In this document: positions 45,383 through 53,256 of the stretch, one piece after another
Layout: every line of letters begins with the position of its first letter
How positions within the stretch are numbered: the first letter of the stretch is position 1
Assembly (NCBI GenBank): GCA_023898725.1
Contig: CP060236.1
Location: 372,001-436,000 of the forward strand
Length of the DNA: 64,000 nt
Origin: Alphaproteobacteria bacterium
GTDB taxonomy: Bacteria; Pseudomonadota; Alphaproteobacteria; JAUHZC01
Reading direction: 5' to 3'
Made by a program: the position numbers and the translations under genes
Notes under the pieces: generated by a model
The model's input: the letters and a program-made list of their open reading frames with translations, nothing else
What the model was told of the DNA's origin: nothing
The model's database searches: none

Positions 45383-46318
45383 CTAGGCAATCATACCCCG
45401 CGCCTTCAAAGAATCAAGAACTACTTGAAGAGAGTTCAGAGGTTTAGAGAAGGGGACCATACGCACATCACCCGCAAACCAATGAGCATATCCTTTGTCG
45501 ATAATGTCATGATAGAAATGATCAAATTTTCTTTTTTTCCCCTCTAAGGAAAGAAGGTATAAAGCCTTACCCATCAAAGCTGCCTCCGATACCATCGAGA
45601 TTGAATCTTGAGAAATCAGAAAAATATCAGCAACATTCAACAAAAATGGATAAGGATTAGGGGGTGTTTCATCCCACACCCAGGCACCCCACTTCTGGCT
45701 TTCACAGATGATTTTCTCACGAATATCGGGAGTAGTGCGCCGTGAAAACGAAATCAGAACATTCATCGGAGTGGCGGCTAGCTGTTTGCTCATGCACGCG
45801 CACCAGAATGAGACTGTCTGCGCTGTAAAAGTGTAGGACGATGTGTTTCCCCCAATCAACATCACCACTGTTGGTAATTTTGGATTGATGTGGTTTTTAT
45901 AGGCACTCTCTACCTCTTTTGAGGGCTGCACACGCATGGCTAAGGCACCCGGAACAGAAATACAATTATCTCCCTTTAATCCGTCATGCGTCGGAATAAT
46001 AAGCGCATCAAAAGAATCCCGATACCACCAGCCAGGATCCATAATATGGAAAAACAAGGGAGTATGGGGGGATAATATTTTTTTCATTGCCACCGCAACC
46101 GGGGCAGAGCGCCGCCCCGCGCTAATAATATAATCCCAGGGGAAACCACACAGCCGCTTTGTGACAATTTTTTCTGCAAGAAAGCGTCCCCATATCCAGG
46201 AAAATGGCGAAGTGACCTCCTGGAAAGTGATCGCACAACCAAGGCCAAGGGCGAGAACTTCCGCCTGCTTGCGCGTACCAACCTTACCTGCATCACAGAT
46301 GAGAAGAGCACGTTTCAT
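45383..46318 (-). CDS. ELM1/DUF1022-family protein (mitochondrial-fission-ELM1-like)
   Basis: The 311-residue protein shows the family pattern: LLICDAGKVGTRKQAEVLALGLG at the start, DYIISAGRRSAPVA, HIMDPGWWYRDSFDALIIPTHDG, VMLIGGNTSSYTF near 150 and LISQDSISMVSEAALMGKALYLL near 245. The fold is GT-B-like and homologous proteins occur in alphaproteobacteria and plant mitochondria. In bacteria its enzymatic role is not firmly known. It is the first gene of a leftward set with cckA. Confidence 0.9.
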   Translation of the reverse strand: MKRALLICDAGKVGTRKQAEVLALGLGCAITFQEVTSPFSWIWGRFLAEKIVTKRLCGFPWDYIISAGRRSAPVAVAMKKILSPHTPLFFHIMDPGWWYRDSFDALIIPTHDGLKGDNCISVPGALAMRVQPSKEVESAYKNHINPKLPTVVMLIGGNTSSYTFTAQTVSFWCACMSKQLAATPMNVLISFSRRTTPDIREKIICESQKWGAWVWDETPPNPYPFLLNVADIFLISQDSISMVSEAALMGKALYLLSLEGKKRKFDHFYHDIIDKGYAHWFAGDVRMVPFSKPLNSLQVVLDSLKARGMIA

Positions 46319-46380
46319 TACAGATAACTTTTATTTGTTCTTAGGATCAACCTACATGACACATGATCAAAAGAAAAGCT

Positions 46381-46920
46381 TTACACTTCCTGATCATCCT
46401 CCTGATCATCATTGGTGCCTTCATCATCCCCACCTTCATCGTTGCCGGGCTCTTGGGTGTCATCCTCCTGATCATCATCGGTGCCTTCATCATGGTCATC
46501 TTCATCGTTGCCGGGCTCTTGGGTGTCATCCTCCTGATCATCCCCCTGATCATCATTGGTGCCTTCATCATCGCCATCTTCATCGTTGCTGGGCTCTTGG
46601 GTGTCATCTTTAGGAACAGTTTTTTGCGAAAACTCGCGAAGAGTAGGTTGATGCACAGTTGACGGGATCGCCTTTCTTGTATTCTCCTTTAGACCACTAT
46701 CACCCCTGGGTTTATCTTCACATGGTGTACACAGTGGGGGGGGCGGACAGACTTTCTTTGCATAAAGAGTTTTTGTTTCTGATTGAGAAAGGTGCACTTG
46801 TGCACCACTTTTTTTATGAGGCCTTAATTCTTCAAGTTTATCAAATGTATACTCAAAAAAACCCTCCACAGGATTTAAAAGACTGCTGAACAAAAAGACG
46901 CTCAGTAGAAAAAAGCGCAT
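46381..46920 (-). CDS. Exported acidic repeat protein
   Basis: The 179-residue protein has a signal peptide (RFFLLSVFLFSSLLNPVEG), a middle part with a Cys/Pro cluster (VCPPPPLCTPCEDK), and an Asp/Glu-rich repetitive C-terminus (DDTQEPGNDEDDHDEGTDDDQE). The repeat unit is 22 residues (66 bases). The start codon overlaps the stop of the preceding 204-residue protein by one base (TAATG), so the two are translationally coupled. It might bind cations or basic partners, but nothing specific is recognised. Confidence 0.65.
   Translation of the reverse strand: MRFFLLSVFLFSSLLNPVEGFFEYTFDKLEELRPHKKSGAQVHLSQSETKTLYAKKVCPPPPLCTPCEDKPRGDSGLKENTRKAIPSTVHQPTLREFSQKTVPKDDTQEPSNDEDGDDEGTNDDQGDDQEDDTQEPGNDEDDHDEGTDDDQEDDTQEPGNDEGGDDEGTNDDQEDDQEV
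46396..46605 (-). repeat. Coding tandem repeat, about 66-base units (3 copies, the last with a 12-base insertion)
   Basis: Units begin at about 46396, 46462 and 46528, each with ...GGTGCCTTCATCAT...TTCATCGTTGC...GGGCTCTTGGGTGTC on the plus strand. The third copy carries a 12-base insertion. All units keep the reading frame of the acidic protein. Such arrays tend to vary in copy number by slippage. Confidence 0.85.
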
Positions 46921-47534
46921 TACTCAAACCTAACCGCATGAACATCATTGCCACCAATGGCGGTGAAAGCAGCAGAAACACCAAATCTACATACATTTTT
47001 GTTTTGCAATCCCGCCAATGTTTTTTGTGTATCTGGCCTTAACTCCAATTGACGAGGATATTGCTCTTTTGGATCAAAGATTAAATAGCCATAAACAACC
47101 ATTCCATCCCTAAGATTCACCGGAAGGATCTTGCGTCCTGCTCTATCAACGACTGCATCAAAGCTCACACATATCCCACCCGCATCTTTCATAAATGGAT
47201 GTGGCCCTACTTTCGTAACCACACCCAAAGAGCCATGAGTCTCTCCTGGTTTCATGATGAGTCTTGCCGCAAATTCTGTGTCATACAAGACTCGTTCGGA
47301 GGTTTCATCTGGTTGTTTTTCTCCTTGAATTACCTGCGTCGAAGGCATTGAGGATTTTTCGGGTGAATGATTAGAAAGTCCCAAAAAACCCAATAACTTA
47401 TTTCCGGCTGCTTCTTGCAGTCTTTCTTGGGATTTTTGATCAATAACATTGGATAAAAAACTACCATTATTTGTACTTGCTGATAGATTCATCAAAAAAA
47501 GGGTCGCCATAAGAAAGTGGGGGATTTTTTTCAT
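46920..47534 (-). CDS. Exported protein of unknown function
   Basis: The ATG at 47534 gives 204 residues with a signal peptide (MKKIPHFLMATLFLMNLSAS). A 7-codon longer frame exists. The second half has globular character: RLIMKPGETHGSLGVVTKVG, GGICVSFDAVVDRAG, LRDGMVVYGYLIFDPKEQYPRQLELRP. Two Cys are at positions that could form one disulfide. No family is recognised, and its partner is the acidic repeat protein with which it overlaps by one base. Confidence 0.62.
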   Translation of the reverse strand: MKKIPHFLMATLFLMNLSASTNNGSFLSNVIDQKSQERLQEAAGNKLLGFLGLSNHSPEKSSMPSTQVIQGEKQPDETSERVLYDTEFAARLIMKPGETHGSLGVVTKVGPHPFMKDAGGICVSFDAVVDRAGRKILPVNLRDGMVVYGYLIFDPKEQYPRQLELRPDTQKTLAGLQNKNVCRFGVSAAFTAIGGNDVHAVRFE

Positions 47535-47600
47535 TGGTAGATATACTTCTCTCAAATAATCACTATGATTGTATTCTACCTAGGTTAATAATTTATCTAT

Positions 47601-47626
47601 AAAAAAAGCCCCATATAATGGGGCTT
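47601..47626 (-). terminator. Terminator of the small acidic lipoprotein gene
   Basis: On the minus strand the arms AAGCCCC and GGGGCTT enclose ATTATAT and are followed by a run of T (AAAAAAA on the plus strand). It lies 26 bases past the stop of the 85-residue lipoprotein. Confidence 0.88.
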
Positions 47627-47651
47627 CGCAAATAGCTAAAAAACGATCGAT

Positions 47652-47909
47652 TTACTCGTCATCTTCGTCGTCTTCATCATCTGCATCTTTATCTTTTGCA
47701 TCAGAAGCCGGCGCCGGCGTTGTCAAATCCGCGGCAGCAGCAGCTTTTTCTTCACCCTTATTATCATCAGAACCCTTACTATCATCAGCTTGTGATGCAA
47801 GAGCTGCAGCTTCTGTTTTTTCGGTATCTTGTGCACCTGGCTGAGGTTTGCTGTCACCACATCCCCCAAGAAAAGCCATCACTGTACCTAATAACGCCCA
47901 ATTTTTCAT
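47652..47909 (-). CDS. Small acidic lipoprotein
   Basis: The 85-residue protein starts MKNWALLGTVMAFLGGCGDS. FLGGC fits a lipobox with lipid-modified Cys17, and Ser/Asp after it does not force inner-membrane retention in every genus. The rest is low-complexity Ala, Lys, Asp and Glu, ending DADDEDDEDDE. No domain is visible. It has a convincing terminator, which supports that it is a real gene. It is probably an outer-membrane-anchored acidic peptide. Confidence 0.7.
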   Translation of the reverse strand: MKNWALLGTVMAFLGGCGDSKPQPGAQDTEKTEAAALASQADDSKGSDDNKGEEKAAAAADLTTPAPASDAKDKDADDEDDEDDE

Positions 47910-48046
47910 ACGAAAACCTTTTTATATTGAAAACCAGATGAATACTAGCATAGTTCATACCGCCCCACAAGGGCCTCACATGGTCTCATTGGGGGAATAC
48001 TTTTCATAAAAAAATCTCAAAAACCCCCATATACTTTACTTTATTG

Positions 48047-48682
48047 TCACACACGCCTCATGAATAACTGGCGCCAAAAACTCCCTTGATACATAGCATC
48101 AATCCAGTGGGGGTTAACTTTTTTCATGTGTGTCCGTAATGTACGATATTCTGGGCAGTGGTGGGCAACAAGCTTCCAAAAATCGGGGCTGTGATCCATG
48201 TGCACAAGATGACACAGCTCATGAATCATGACATAGGTGCGCAAGCGATCATCCACACGAATAAGCTGCCAATTGAGATTAATATTTTTTTGCGACGAAC
48301 AACTCCCCCAGCGGGTTTTTGTCTGACGTATAGTCAGCCGATTAAAAGGGAGGTTCACTTGCTGCGAAAGAGTGCGAATTTCATGCGGTAACGTTTTTTC
48401 TGCTTCTCGACGCATAAACGCAATAAATGCATCCTGAATTTGGTGATAGTTCTCTCGTTTATATAAAATAGTGAAACCATCCTCGCCATAGAGAACAACG
48501 GGTTTCACATGGGCAAGGGTAGATACCGCAAGAGAAACTACGTGCACAACCCCCTTAAATACCACTGTGTCCCCTGAGTTTTTAACGGGATTATTTATGT
48601 GCGATAAATATTCCAAATTTTTTGTGATCCATTGAACATTGCTGACATATTCATTATATAAATAGAATAAATAGTGAAGCAA
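48047..48682 (-). CDS. YgjP/DUF45-family zinc metalloprotease-like protein
   Basis: The 211-residue protein has the YgjP-like arrangement: RQTKTRWGSCSSQKNINLNWQLI, YVMIHELCHLVHMDHSPDFW with the zinc site HELCH and a third His, then LVAHHCPEY. The probable activity is a cytoplasmic metallopeptidase. The start is uncertain: the ATG at 48682 would make the gene begin only three bases from mnmA on the other strand, leaving no room for promoters, so translation may begin at a later TTG/GTG. Confidence 0.85.
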   Translation of the reverse strand: MLHYLFYLYNEYVSNVQWITKNLEYLSHINNPVKNSGDTVVFKGVVHVVSLAVSTLAHVKPVVLYGEDGFTILYKRENYHQIQDAFIAFMRREAEKTLPHEIRTLSQQVNLPFNRLTIRQTKTRWGSCSSQKNINLNWQLIRVDDRLRTYVMIHELCHLVHMDHSPDFWKLVAHHCPEYRTLRTHMKKVNPHWIDAMYQGSFWRQLFMRRV

Positions 48683-48685
48683 AAA

Positions 48686-49777
48686 ATGAATCTGGGAATT
48701 CCTAAAGGGTCACGTGTTGTTGTTGCTATGTCGGGCGGTGTTGATAGTTCGGTCACAGCGGCCCTCTTAGTTGAAGCCGGGTACGATGTTGTGGGCCTGA
48801 CCATGCAACTCTATGACACGGGCGCCATTATGGGTAAGAAAGGGGCCTGCTGTGCAGGTCAGGATATCTACGATGCACGACAAGTTGCTGATCGCCTCGG
48901 GTTTGCCCACTATGTGCTTGACTATGAAAGTGTTTTCAAGCAAGCGGTCATTGATGATTTTGCTGATACTTATATGGCAGGATACACCCCTATTCCTTGT
49001 GTGCGGTGCAATCAAAGGGTGAAATTCCAAGATCTTCTGAAAATGTCACATGAACTGGGTGGGAAGGTTATGGCAACGGGGCATTATGTTCGCCGCCTCG
49101 AAGGGACCCACGGATCTGAACTCCATCGTGCATGTGACTACTCACGTGATCAAAGTTATTTTTTGTTCGCCACCACCCAAAATCAACTTAATTATGTGCG
49201 CTTTCCGTTGGGGGAGATGCCTAAAACCACTGTACGGGCACACGCCACACGCTTTGGTCTTACCGTCGCAGACAAACCAGACAGTCAAGATATTTGTTTT
49301 GTTCCTAACGGTGACTATGCCCAAGTGGTTATCAATATGCGCCCCGAAGCCCTGAAGCCCGGTGAAATTATCCATGAAGATGGTCGTATATTAGGCCAAC
49401 ATAAAGGCATTGTGCACTACACGATCGGTCAGCGACGAGGGCTAGGTGTCAGTTTTGGTGAGCCTCTTTTTGTCGTAAAAATAGATGCAACAAACAATCG
49501 AGTCATCGTGGGACCAAAAGAGTCTCTTGCCACGCACCACATCCCTATCCAAGAATTCAATAACCTTGGGGGCCTGACAACGCATACCCCACAGCCTGTT
49601 CACGTGAAAATTCGCTCAACACAAGAGCCACTACCAGCTTTTTTGACCGTGCATGATGACGGTCGCGCAACAGCAACACTCCACAAGCCCGAATACGGAG
49701 TATCCCCCGGACAGGCCTGTGTATTTTATGAAAATGACCGTGTTATTGGTGGTGGGTGGATTCACTCAGGACTCTAA
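48686..49777 (+). CDS. mnmA: tRNA-uridine 2-sulfurtransferase
   Basis: Starting at ATG 48686 the protein has 363 residues (a GTG start four codons upstream is possible). It has the PP-loop AMSGGVDSSVTAALL near 14-28, the HYVLDYE block, the catalytic cysteine pair in PCVRCNQRVKF (near 100) and in DSQDICFVPNGDY (near 201). MnmA puts sulfur on U34 of tRNA-Lys, Glu and Gln, which sharpens codon reading. It is isolated from other tRNA-modification genes, although miaA and trmL occur in this window too. Confidence 0.96.
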   Translation: MNLGIPKGSRVVVAMSGGVDSSVTAALLVEAGYDVVGLTMQLYDTGAIMGKKGACCAGQDIYDARQVADRLGFAHYVLDYESVFKQAVIDDFADTYMAGYTPIPCVRCNQRVKFQDLLKMSHELGGKVMATGHYVRRLEGTHGSELHRACDYSRDQSYFLFATTQNQLNYVRFPLGEMPKTTVRAHATRFGLTVADKPDSQDICFVPNGDYAQVVINMRPEALKPGEIIHEDGRILGQHKGIVHYTIGQRRGLGVSFGEPLFVVKIDATNNRVIVGPKESLATHHIPIQEFNNLGGLTTHTPQPVHVKIRSTQEPLPAFLTVHDDGRATATLHKPEYGVSPGQACVFYENDRVIGGGWIHSGL

Positions 49778-49881
49778 TATTTTTTCAAGCGCCTGGTACA
49801 GCAAAAATAATGCCAATGATATGACAGCACTATGCTGAATAAAACAGAAGTATCGACGACCCTAACAAAATTTTAATAAAC

Positions 49882-49910
49882 AGTGACCGCAAGAAATACT
49901 CGCGGTCACT
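49882..49910. repeat. Perfect 9-base inverted repeat between mnmA and the DMT gene
   Basis: AGTGACCGC and GCGGTCACT are perfectly complementary around an 11-base spacer. It has no good T run on the plus strand and only a broken T-rich stretch on the minus side. It could be a weak bidirectional terminator for the convergent mnmA and DMT genes or a protein-binding site. Confidence 0.6.
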
Positions 49911-49976
49911 ACCAAGGCTTCCTCCCTAAAACAAAATGTGGCCGCCCTTGTTATTCATAGTTACCATAGTTTTTTA

Positions 49977-50924
49977 TCATGTGTAAGGAAATTTCGTCTT
50001 ATGGGTATTTTTTGCTAATATATGCTCATTATAGACAATAAGCAGACCGCTCCCGATCACAAGAAGGGCGCCAATCACGAGAAGAGGCGTAAGGGAACGC
50101 CCAAATAAAAAGATGTCAAACAAAATTCCCCAAATAACCCCTGTATAAATCACCGGTGATATTGTAACCGCTTTCGCATATTTATAGGCAACACTTACGC
50201 AAATTTGTCCCATTCCCCCAACCAAACCCACAAATGCCATCCTGAAAAAGTCTTTCTGTCCAAGAGGAACCCACTCCACAGAAAGAAGCGTGGTTATTAT
50301 TTCTGGAAGATAGGGCTTTAATATAAACACAATCAGAAGATAACTTGTGCCAAAAAACATAAGATAGAAGGCCACTTTGTAACCAGAATTATCACGACTC
50401 AAAATCCGCAAATTCACAAGCGTAACAGCATCCAAAAAAGCAAAGCCAAGGGCTGCACAGACCCCATACATGTTTGTCAAGCCTGTGTGTGGTTGAACCA
50501 CAGCTAAAATGCCCAAAAACCCTATAAAAACAGCTGTTGCGGAAAGAAGGTTTACTTTCTCACCCAAAACAAAGAGGGCCATGAGTGTGGCAAAAATAAT
50601 TGATGTAAAGCAGAGTGTTTGGGCCTCAGCCAAGGGTAAAAGAGAAAACGCTTTAAAAATCAGAATAATCGCCACAAAGTTTGTAAAAGCAATGACCATC
50701 AACCGAGGGAGTGTGGTCGTCGCAAACATTCGCTTTGGTTCCGTTTGGCGCAACATATAAAGAGCCGGCAAAAGAGCAAACCCCATACGAAAAAGAGCAA
50801 TCTGCCCTAAGGAATATTGGCAAACCAAGTCCTTCACTACCAAATTGATGAGCGAGTACAAAAATATACCCACCGCAATAAAAAACATTCCCGTTAGCGT
50901 GTTGGATATGGGTAGTTTGTGCAT
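49977..50924 (-). CDS. DMT-superfamily (EamA) transporter
   Basis: The 315-residue protein has ten hydrophobic segments in the usual two EamA repeats (the second starts near residue 150, FLDAVTLVNLRILS). Features such as SFLSLLPLAEAQTLCF and the closing LLVIGALLVIGSGLLIVYNE fit this family of metabolite carriers. Some alphaproteobacterial members carry S-adenosylmethionine or other metabolites, but the substrate here is not predictable. It lies 15 bases downstream of rpe and is probably cotranscribed with it. Confidence 0.85.
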   Translation of the reverse strand: MHKLPISNTLTGMFFIAVGIFLYSLINLVVKDLVCQYSLGQIALFRMGFALLPALYMLRQTEPKRMFATTTLPRLMVIAFTNFVAIILIFKAFSLLPLAEAQTLCFTSIIFATLMALFVLGEKVNLLSATAVFIGFLGILAVVQPHTGLTNMYGVCAALGFAFLDAVTLVNLRILSRDNSGYKVAFYLMFFGTSYLLIVFILKPYLPEIITTLLSVEWVPLGQKDFFRMAFVGLVGGMGQICVSVAYKYAKAVTISPVIYTGVIWGILFDIFLFGRSLTPLLVIGALLVIGSGLLIVYNEHILAKNTHKTKFPYT

Positions 50925-50939
50925 AAAAAAATCCTCAAG

Positions 50940-51602
50940 TTAGGAGTACAAGGAGCGAATGCGGGCCTTATACCTGTGGGCATCGGGTAGGGAAATGTCT
51001 TTAAACATATAACTACCTACAACAACCTCCTCAACACCCCGTTTGTGCAACGCAGGAGCAGTTTCTGCATTAACACCACCATCTACAACAATGCGCAGGA
51101 GCGGGTTTCGTGTGCTCCTATAATACAAAGCCTCATCAATCTTAGGTAATAGTTCATTCATAAAAATCTGACCACAAAAACCTGGGTTCACTGTCATCAC
51201 CAGAAGAGAATCAATAGCGCACAGGTACTCACGAGCTTGGCCAAAAGGTGTTTCTGGATTGATCACAAGCCCATAACCCATCCCACACCCACGCGCTTTT
51301 GCACACGCATCAGAAATATCTGGCGTATTTTCAATGTGTGTAAAAACATGTGCAACACCATTTTGCGCACACTGATCAAAATGCTGGAGAGGATTCTGTA
51401 CCATAAGGTGGGCCTCGAAAGGCTTTGTAACATATTTTTGTAAGGCGCCAGCAACCAAGGGTCCAAAGGTGAAGTTAGGCACAAAGTGATTGTCCATAAC
51501 ATCAAGATGATAGCCACCCACATCAGCAAGTGTATCCAACACGGAAACACATGCGGCCAAATTCCCAAAATCTGCCGCCATGAGGGAGGGATATACTTTC
51601 AT
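50940..51602 (-). CDS. rpe: Ribulose-phosphate 3-epimerase
   Basis: The ATG at 51602 gives 220 residues. Signatures: YPSLMAADFGNL, YHLDVMDNHFVPNFTFGP (metal and catalytic Asp), FEAHLMVQNP, LLVMTVNPGFCGQIF and IVVDGGVNAETAP with the second catalytic Asp. It interconverts ribulose-5-P and xylulose-5-P in the pentose phosphate pathway. An upstream GTG at 51608 overlaps the stop of a small membrane protein frame by one base, so either is possible and the genes may be coupled. Confidence 0.95.
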   Translation of the reverse strand: MKVYPSLMAADFGNLAACVSVLDTLADVGGYHLDVMDNHFVPNFTFGPLVAGALQKYVTKPFEAHLMVQNPLQHFDQCAQNGVAHVFTHIENTPDISDACAKARGCGMGYGLVINPETPFGQAREYLCAIDSLLVMTVNPGFCGQIFMNELLPKIDEALYYRSTRNPLLRIVVDGGVNAETAPALHKRGVEEVVVGSYMFKDISLPDAHRYKARIRSLYS

Positions 51603-51607
51603 GAGCA

Positions 51608-51739
51608 CTATATTTTTAATAAAACATCATTGGGAATTTGCTTTACTACCTCAGTGGAAGGGCTCGGAATTCCCCATAACCAAAGGAAAACCAGCGAACC
51701 TATAAAAATAATAAAGAGGATTGACCACATTGCACGCAT
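51608..51739 (-). CDS. Small single-span membrane protein (43 aa)
   Basis: The ATG at 51739 (with AAGG upstream) gives MRAMWSILFIIFIGSLVFLWLWGIPSPS-type sequence, a single membrane helix followed by a polar 20-residue tail. The stop TAG lies at 51608-51610 on the minus strand and touches the rpe GTG. A family is not recognised. Because the frame keeps a typical membrane-protein composition and has a ribosome-binding site, it is probably real. Confidence 0.5.
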   Translation of the reverse strand: MRAMWSILFIIFIGSLVFLWLWGIPSPSTEVVKQIPNDVLLKI

Positions 51740-51827
51740 ATGAAATACCTTGATTGAATTGATTTTCGTGGTAGAAGTTACATACTTAGTATCTATCAAA
51801 CTGTGAGTAATGGGTAAATAGGGCTTT

Positions 51828-52400
51828 ATGAAATTTGTTTTTCGACCAAATCAATCGATTGTTCTTGTTGGCATGATGGGTGTAGGCAAAACCAGCATTG
51901 GGCGCCGCATTTCCAAAAAATTGAACATTCCCTTTTACGACTCTGATCAAGAGGTTGAACTTGCTGCAGGGTGTACAATTTCTGATATTTATGAATTATA
52001 TGGGGAGTCTGCTTTTCGTGATGCAGAGCGTCGTGTGATCAAGCGACTTTTGAATGAGCCCCCTCATGTCCTCTCAACCGGCGTTGGTGCCTTTGCGGAT
52101 GAGGTGAATCGAACGCTTATTAAACAGCAAACTGTTTCTGTGTGGCTGGATGCAACAATTGACAGCATCATCGCACGGGTATCTCGCCGTAGTCATCGCC
52201 CACAATTGGAGAATGCTGATCCGCGCGAAACACTTTCTGGGCTTTTTGATCAGTATGGGCAACATTACCAAGAGGCCGATATTCATATTGAATGCTCCCA
52301 TGATGAGCCAGGTGTTACAGTTGAAAAAATTTACACAGCCATTAATCAGTATCTTGGGGGAACTTATGGCCAAGACCCCGACGATGAAGACGACGCCTAA
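51828..52400 (+). CDS. aroK: Shikimate kinase
   Basis: The 190-residue protein has the P-loop VGMMGVGKTSIGRR (near 14-27), the substrate-binding DSDQEVE (DSD near 38) and AFRDAERR, and the lid HRPQLENADPR. The shikimate-contact motif that is usually GGG reads TGVGAF here. It phosphorylates shikimate in aromatic amino acid synthesis. The aroB gene that usually follows is absent. Instead a uracil-DNA glycosylase gene overlaps its 3' end by 35 bases. Confidence 0.9.
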   Translation: MKFVFRPNQSIVLVGMMGVGKTSIGRRISKKLNIPFYDSDQEVELAAGCTISDIYELYGESAFRDAERRVIKRLLNEPPHVLSTGVGAFADEVNRTLIKQQTVSVWLDATIDSIIARVSRRSHRPQLENADPRETLSGLFDQYGQHYQEADIHIECSHDEPGVTVEKIYTAINQYLGGTYGQDPDDEDDA

Positions 52401-53232
52401 TCATATTTATACGCTGCAGTGGGGCTCATCTGTTGCCCTGGAAGAAACACCCGGAGGTATTTTCCATGAACGCTTCGATGCACGCGCGCCTTTATCTCCG
52501 AAGATGCCTGAGTTTGTAACACACACGATTCCATCCCCATGTGTGCCAAACACCCAATCTTCACCAACACAACCAGGAGAAGGAAGAGTGCCTCCCCCGA
52601 TAAAAACACTATCTCTAAATGAAAAAGTAGCTTCTATCATGCATGATGTGGGCCCTCTTTCTGAACTAGAGGCGTTGCGCGCGTACAGCGAAACATTCTC
52701 TTATGTGCGCCTCAAGGAAACCGCGACACAGCTTGTGTTTGGTGATGGTGTATCCACACAGCCGGTGGCAATGGTTATTGGTGAAGCGCCAGGTGCCGAT
52801 GAGGATATTCAAGGCAAACCTTTCGTGGGGAAAAGTGGCCAGTTACTGGATCGTATTTTGGCAAGCATTAGTCTTACCCGCGCTACAAACACGTATATTA
52901 CAAATGTTATTCCCTGGCGTCCACCTGGGAATCGCACCCCTACGGATGAGGAGATACAGCTATTCACCCCGATAATCGCGCGCCATATTGAATTAGTAAA
53001 CCCTCAATTCTTAATCCTAGCGGGGGCAACCGCTATTCAAGCAGTTCTCAGTGCGGGTGGGGGAATTGCACGCATTCGAGGTAAAGTACAAACCTACCAA
53101 ACACTCTTTGAACGCAAATCCTTTCGTGTCATGCCTATCTACCACCCCTCTTATCTGCTGCGATCGCCGGGACAAAAAGCAAAAGCCTGGAAAGATATGC
53201 TCACGATCAAAACACAGCTGATTGCCCTCTAA
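52366..53232 (+). CDS. Uracil-DNA glycosylase, family-4-like, lacking the Fe-S cysteines
   Basis: The ATG at 52366 (GGGGG upstream) gives 288 residues. The catalytic region is clear: MVIGEAPGADEDIQGKPFVGKSGQLLDRIL, NVIPWRPPGNRTPT and the closing IYHPSYLLRS. Family 4 enzymes remove uracil from DNA. Members of this family bind a [4Fe-4S] cluster through four Cys, but this protein has only one Cys (residue 59, in the linker). The usual CxxLKxTA segment reads YVRLKETA. An N-terminal ~90-residue Pro/Ser/Thr-rich extension precedes the domain. The overlap with aroK suggests an operon. Confidence 0.88.
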   Translation: MAKTPTMKTTPNHIYTLQWGSSVALEETPGGIFHERFDARAPLSPKMPEFVTHTIPSPCVPNTQSSPTQPGEGRVPPPIKTLSLNEKVASIMHDVGPLSELEALRAYSETFSYVRLKETATQLVFGDGVSTQPVAMVIGEAPGADEDIQGKPFVGKSGQLLDRILASISLTRATNTYITNVIPWRPPGNRTPTDEEIQLFTPIIARHIELVNPQFLILAGATAIQAVLSAGGGIARIRGKVQTYQTLFERKSFRVMPIYHPSYLLRSPGQKAKAWKDMLTIKTQLIAL

Positions 53233-53256
53233 ATCCACTATCTCTTTGATCGGTTT

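Noticed and set aside
46363..46662. Plus-strand frame of very hydrophobic repeats (LLIIIGAFII-type)
   Set aside because: It is the antisense of the Asp/Glu-rich repeat coding region. Reversed GAT/GAC/GAA codons read as Ile/Leu/Val/Phe, and no ribosome-binding site or conserved context supports it.
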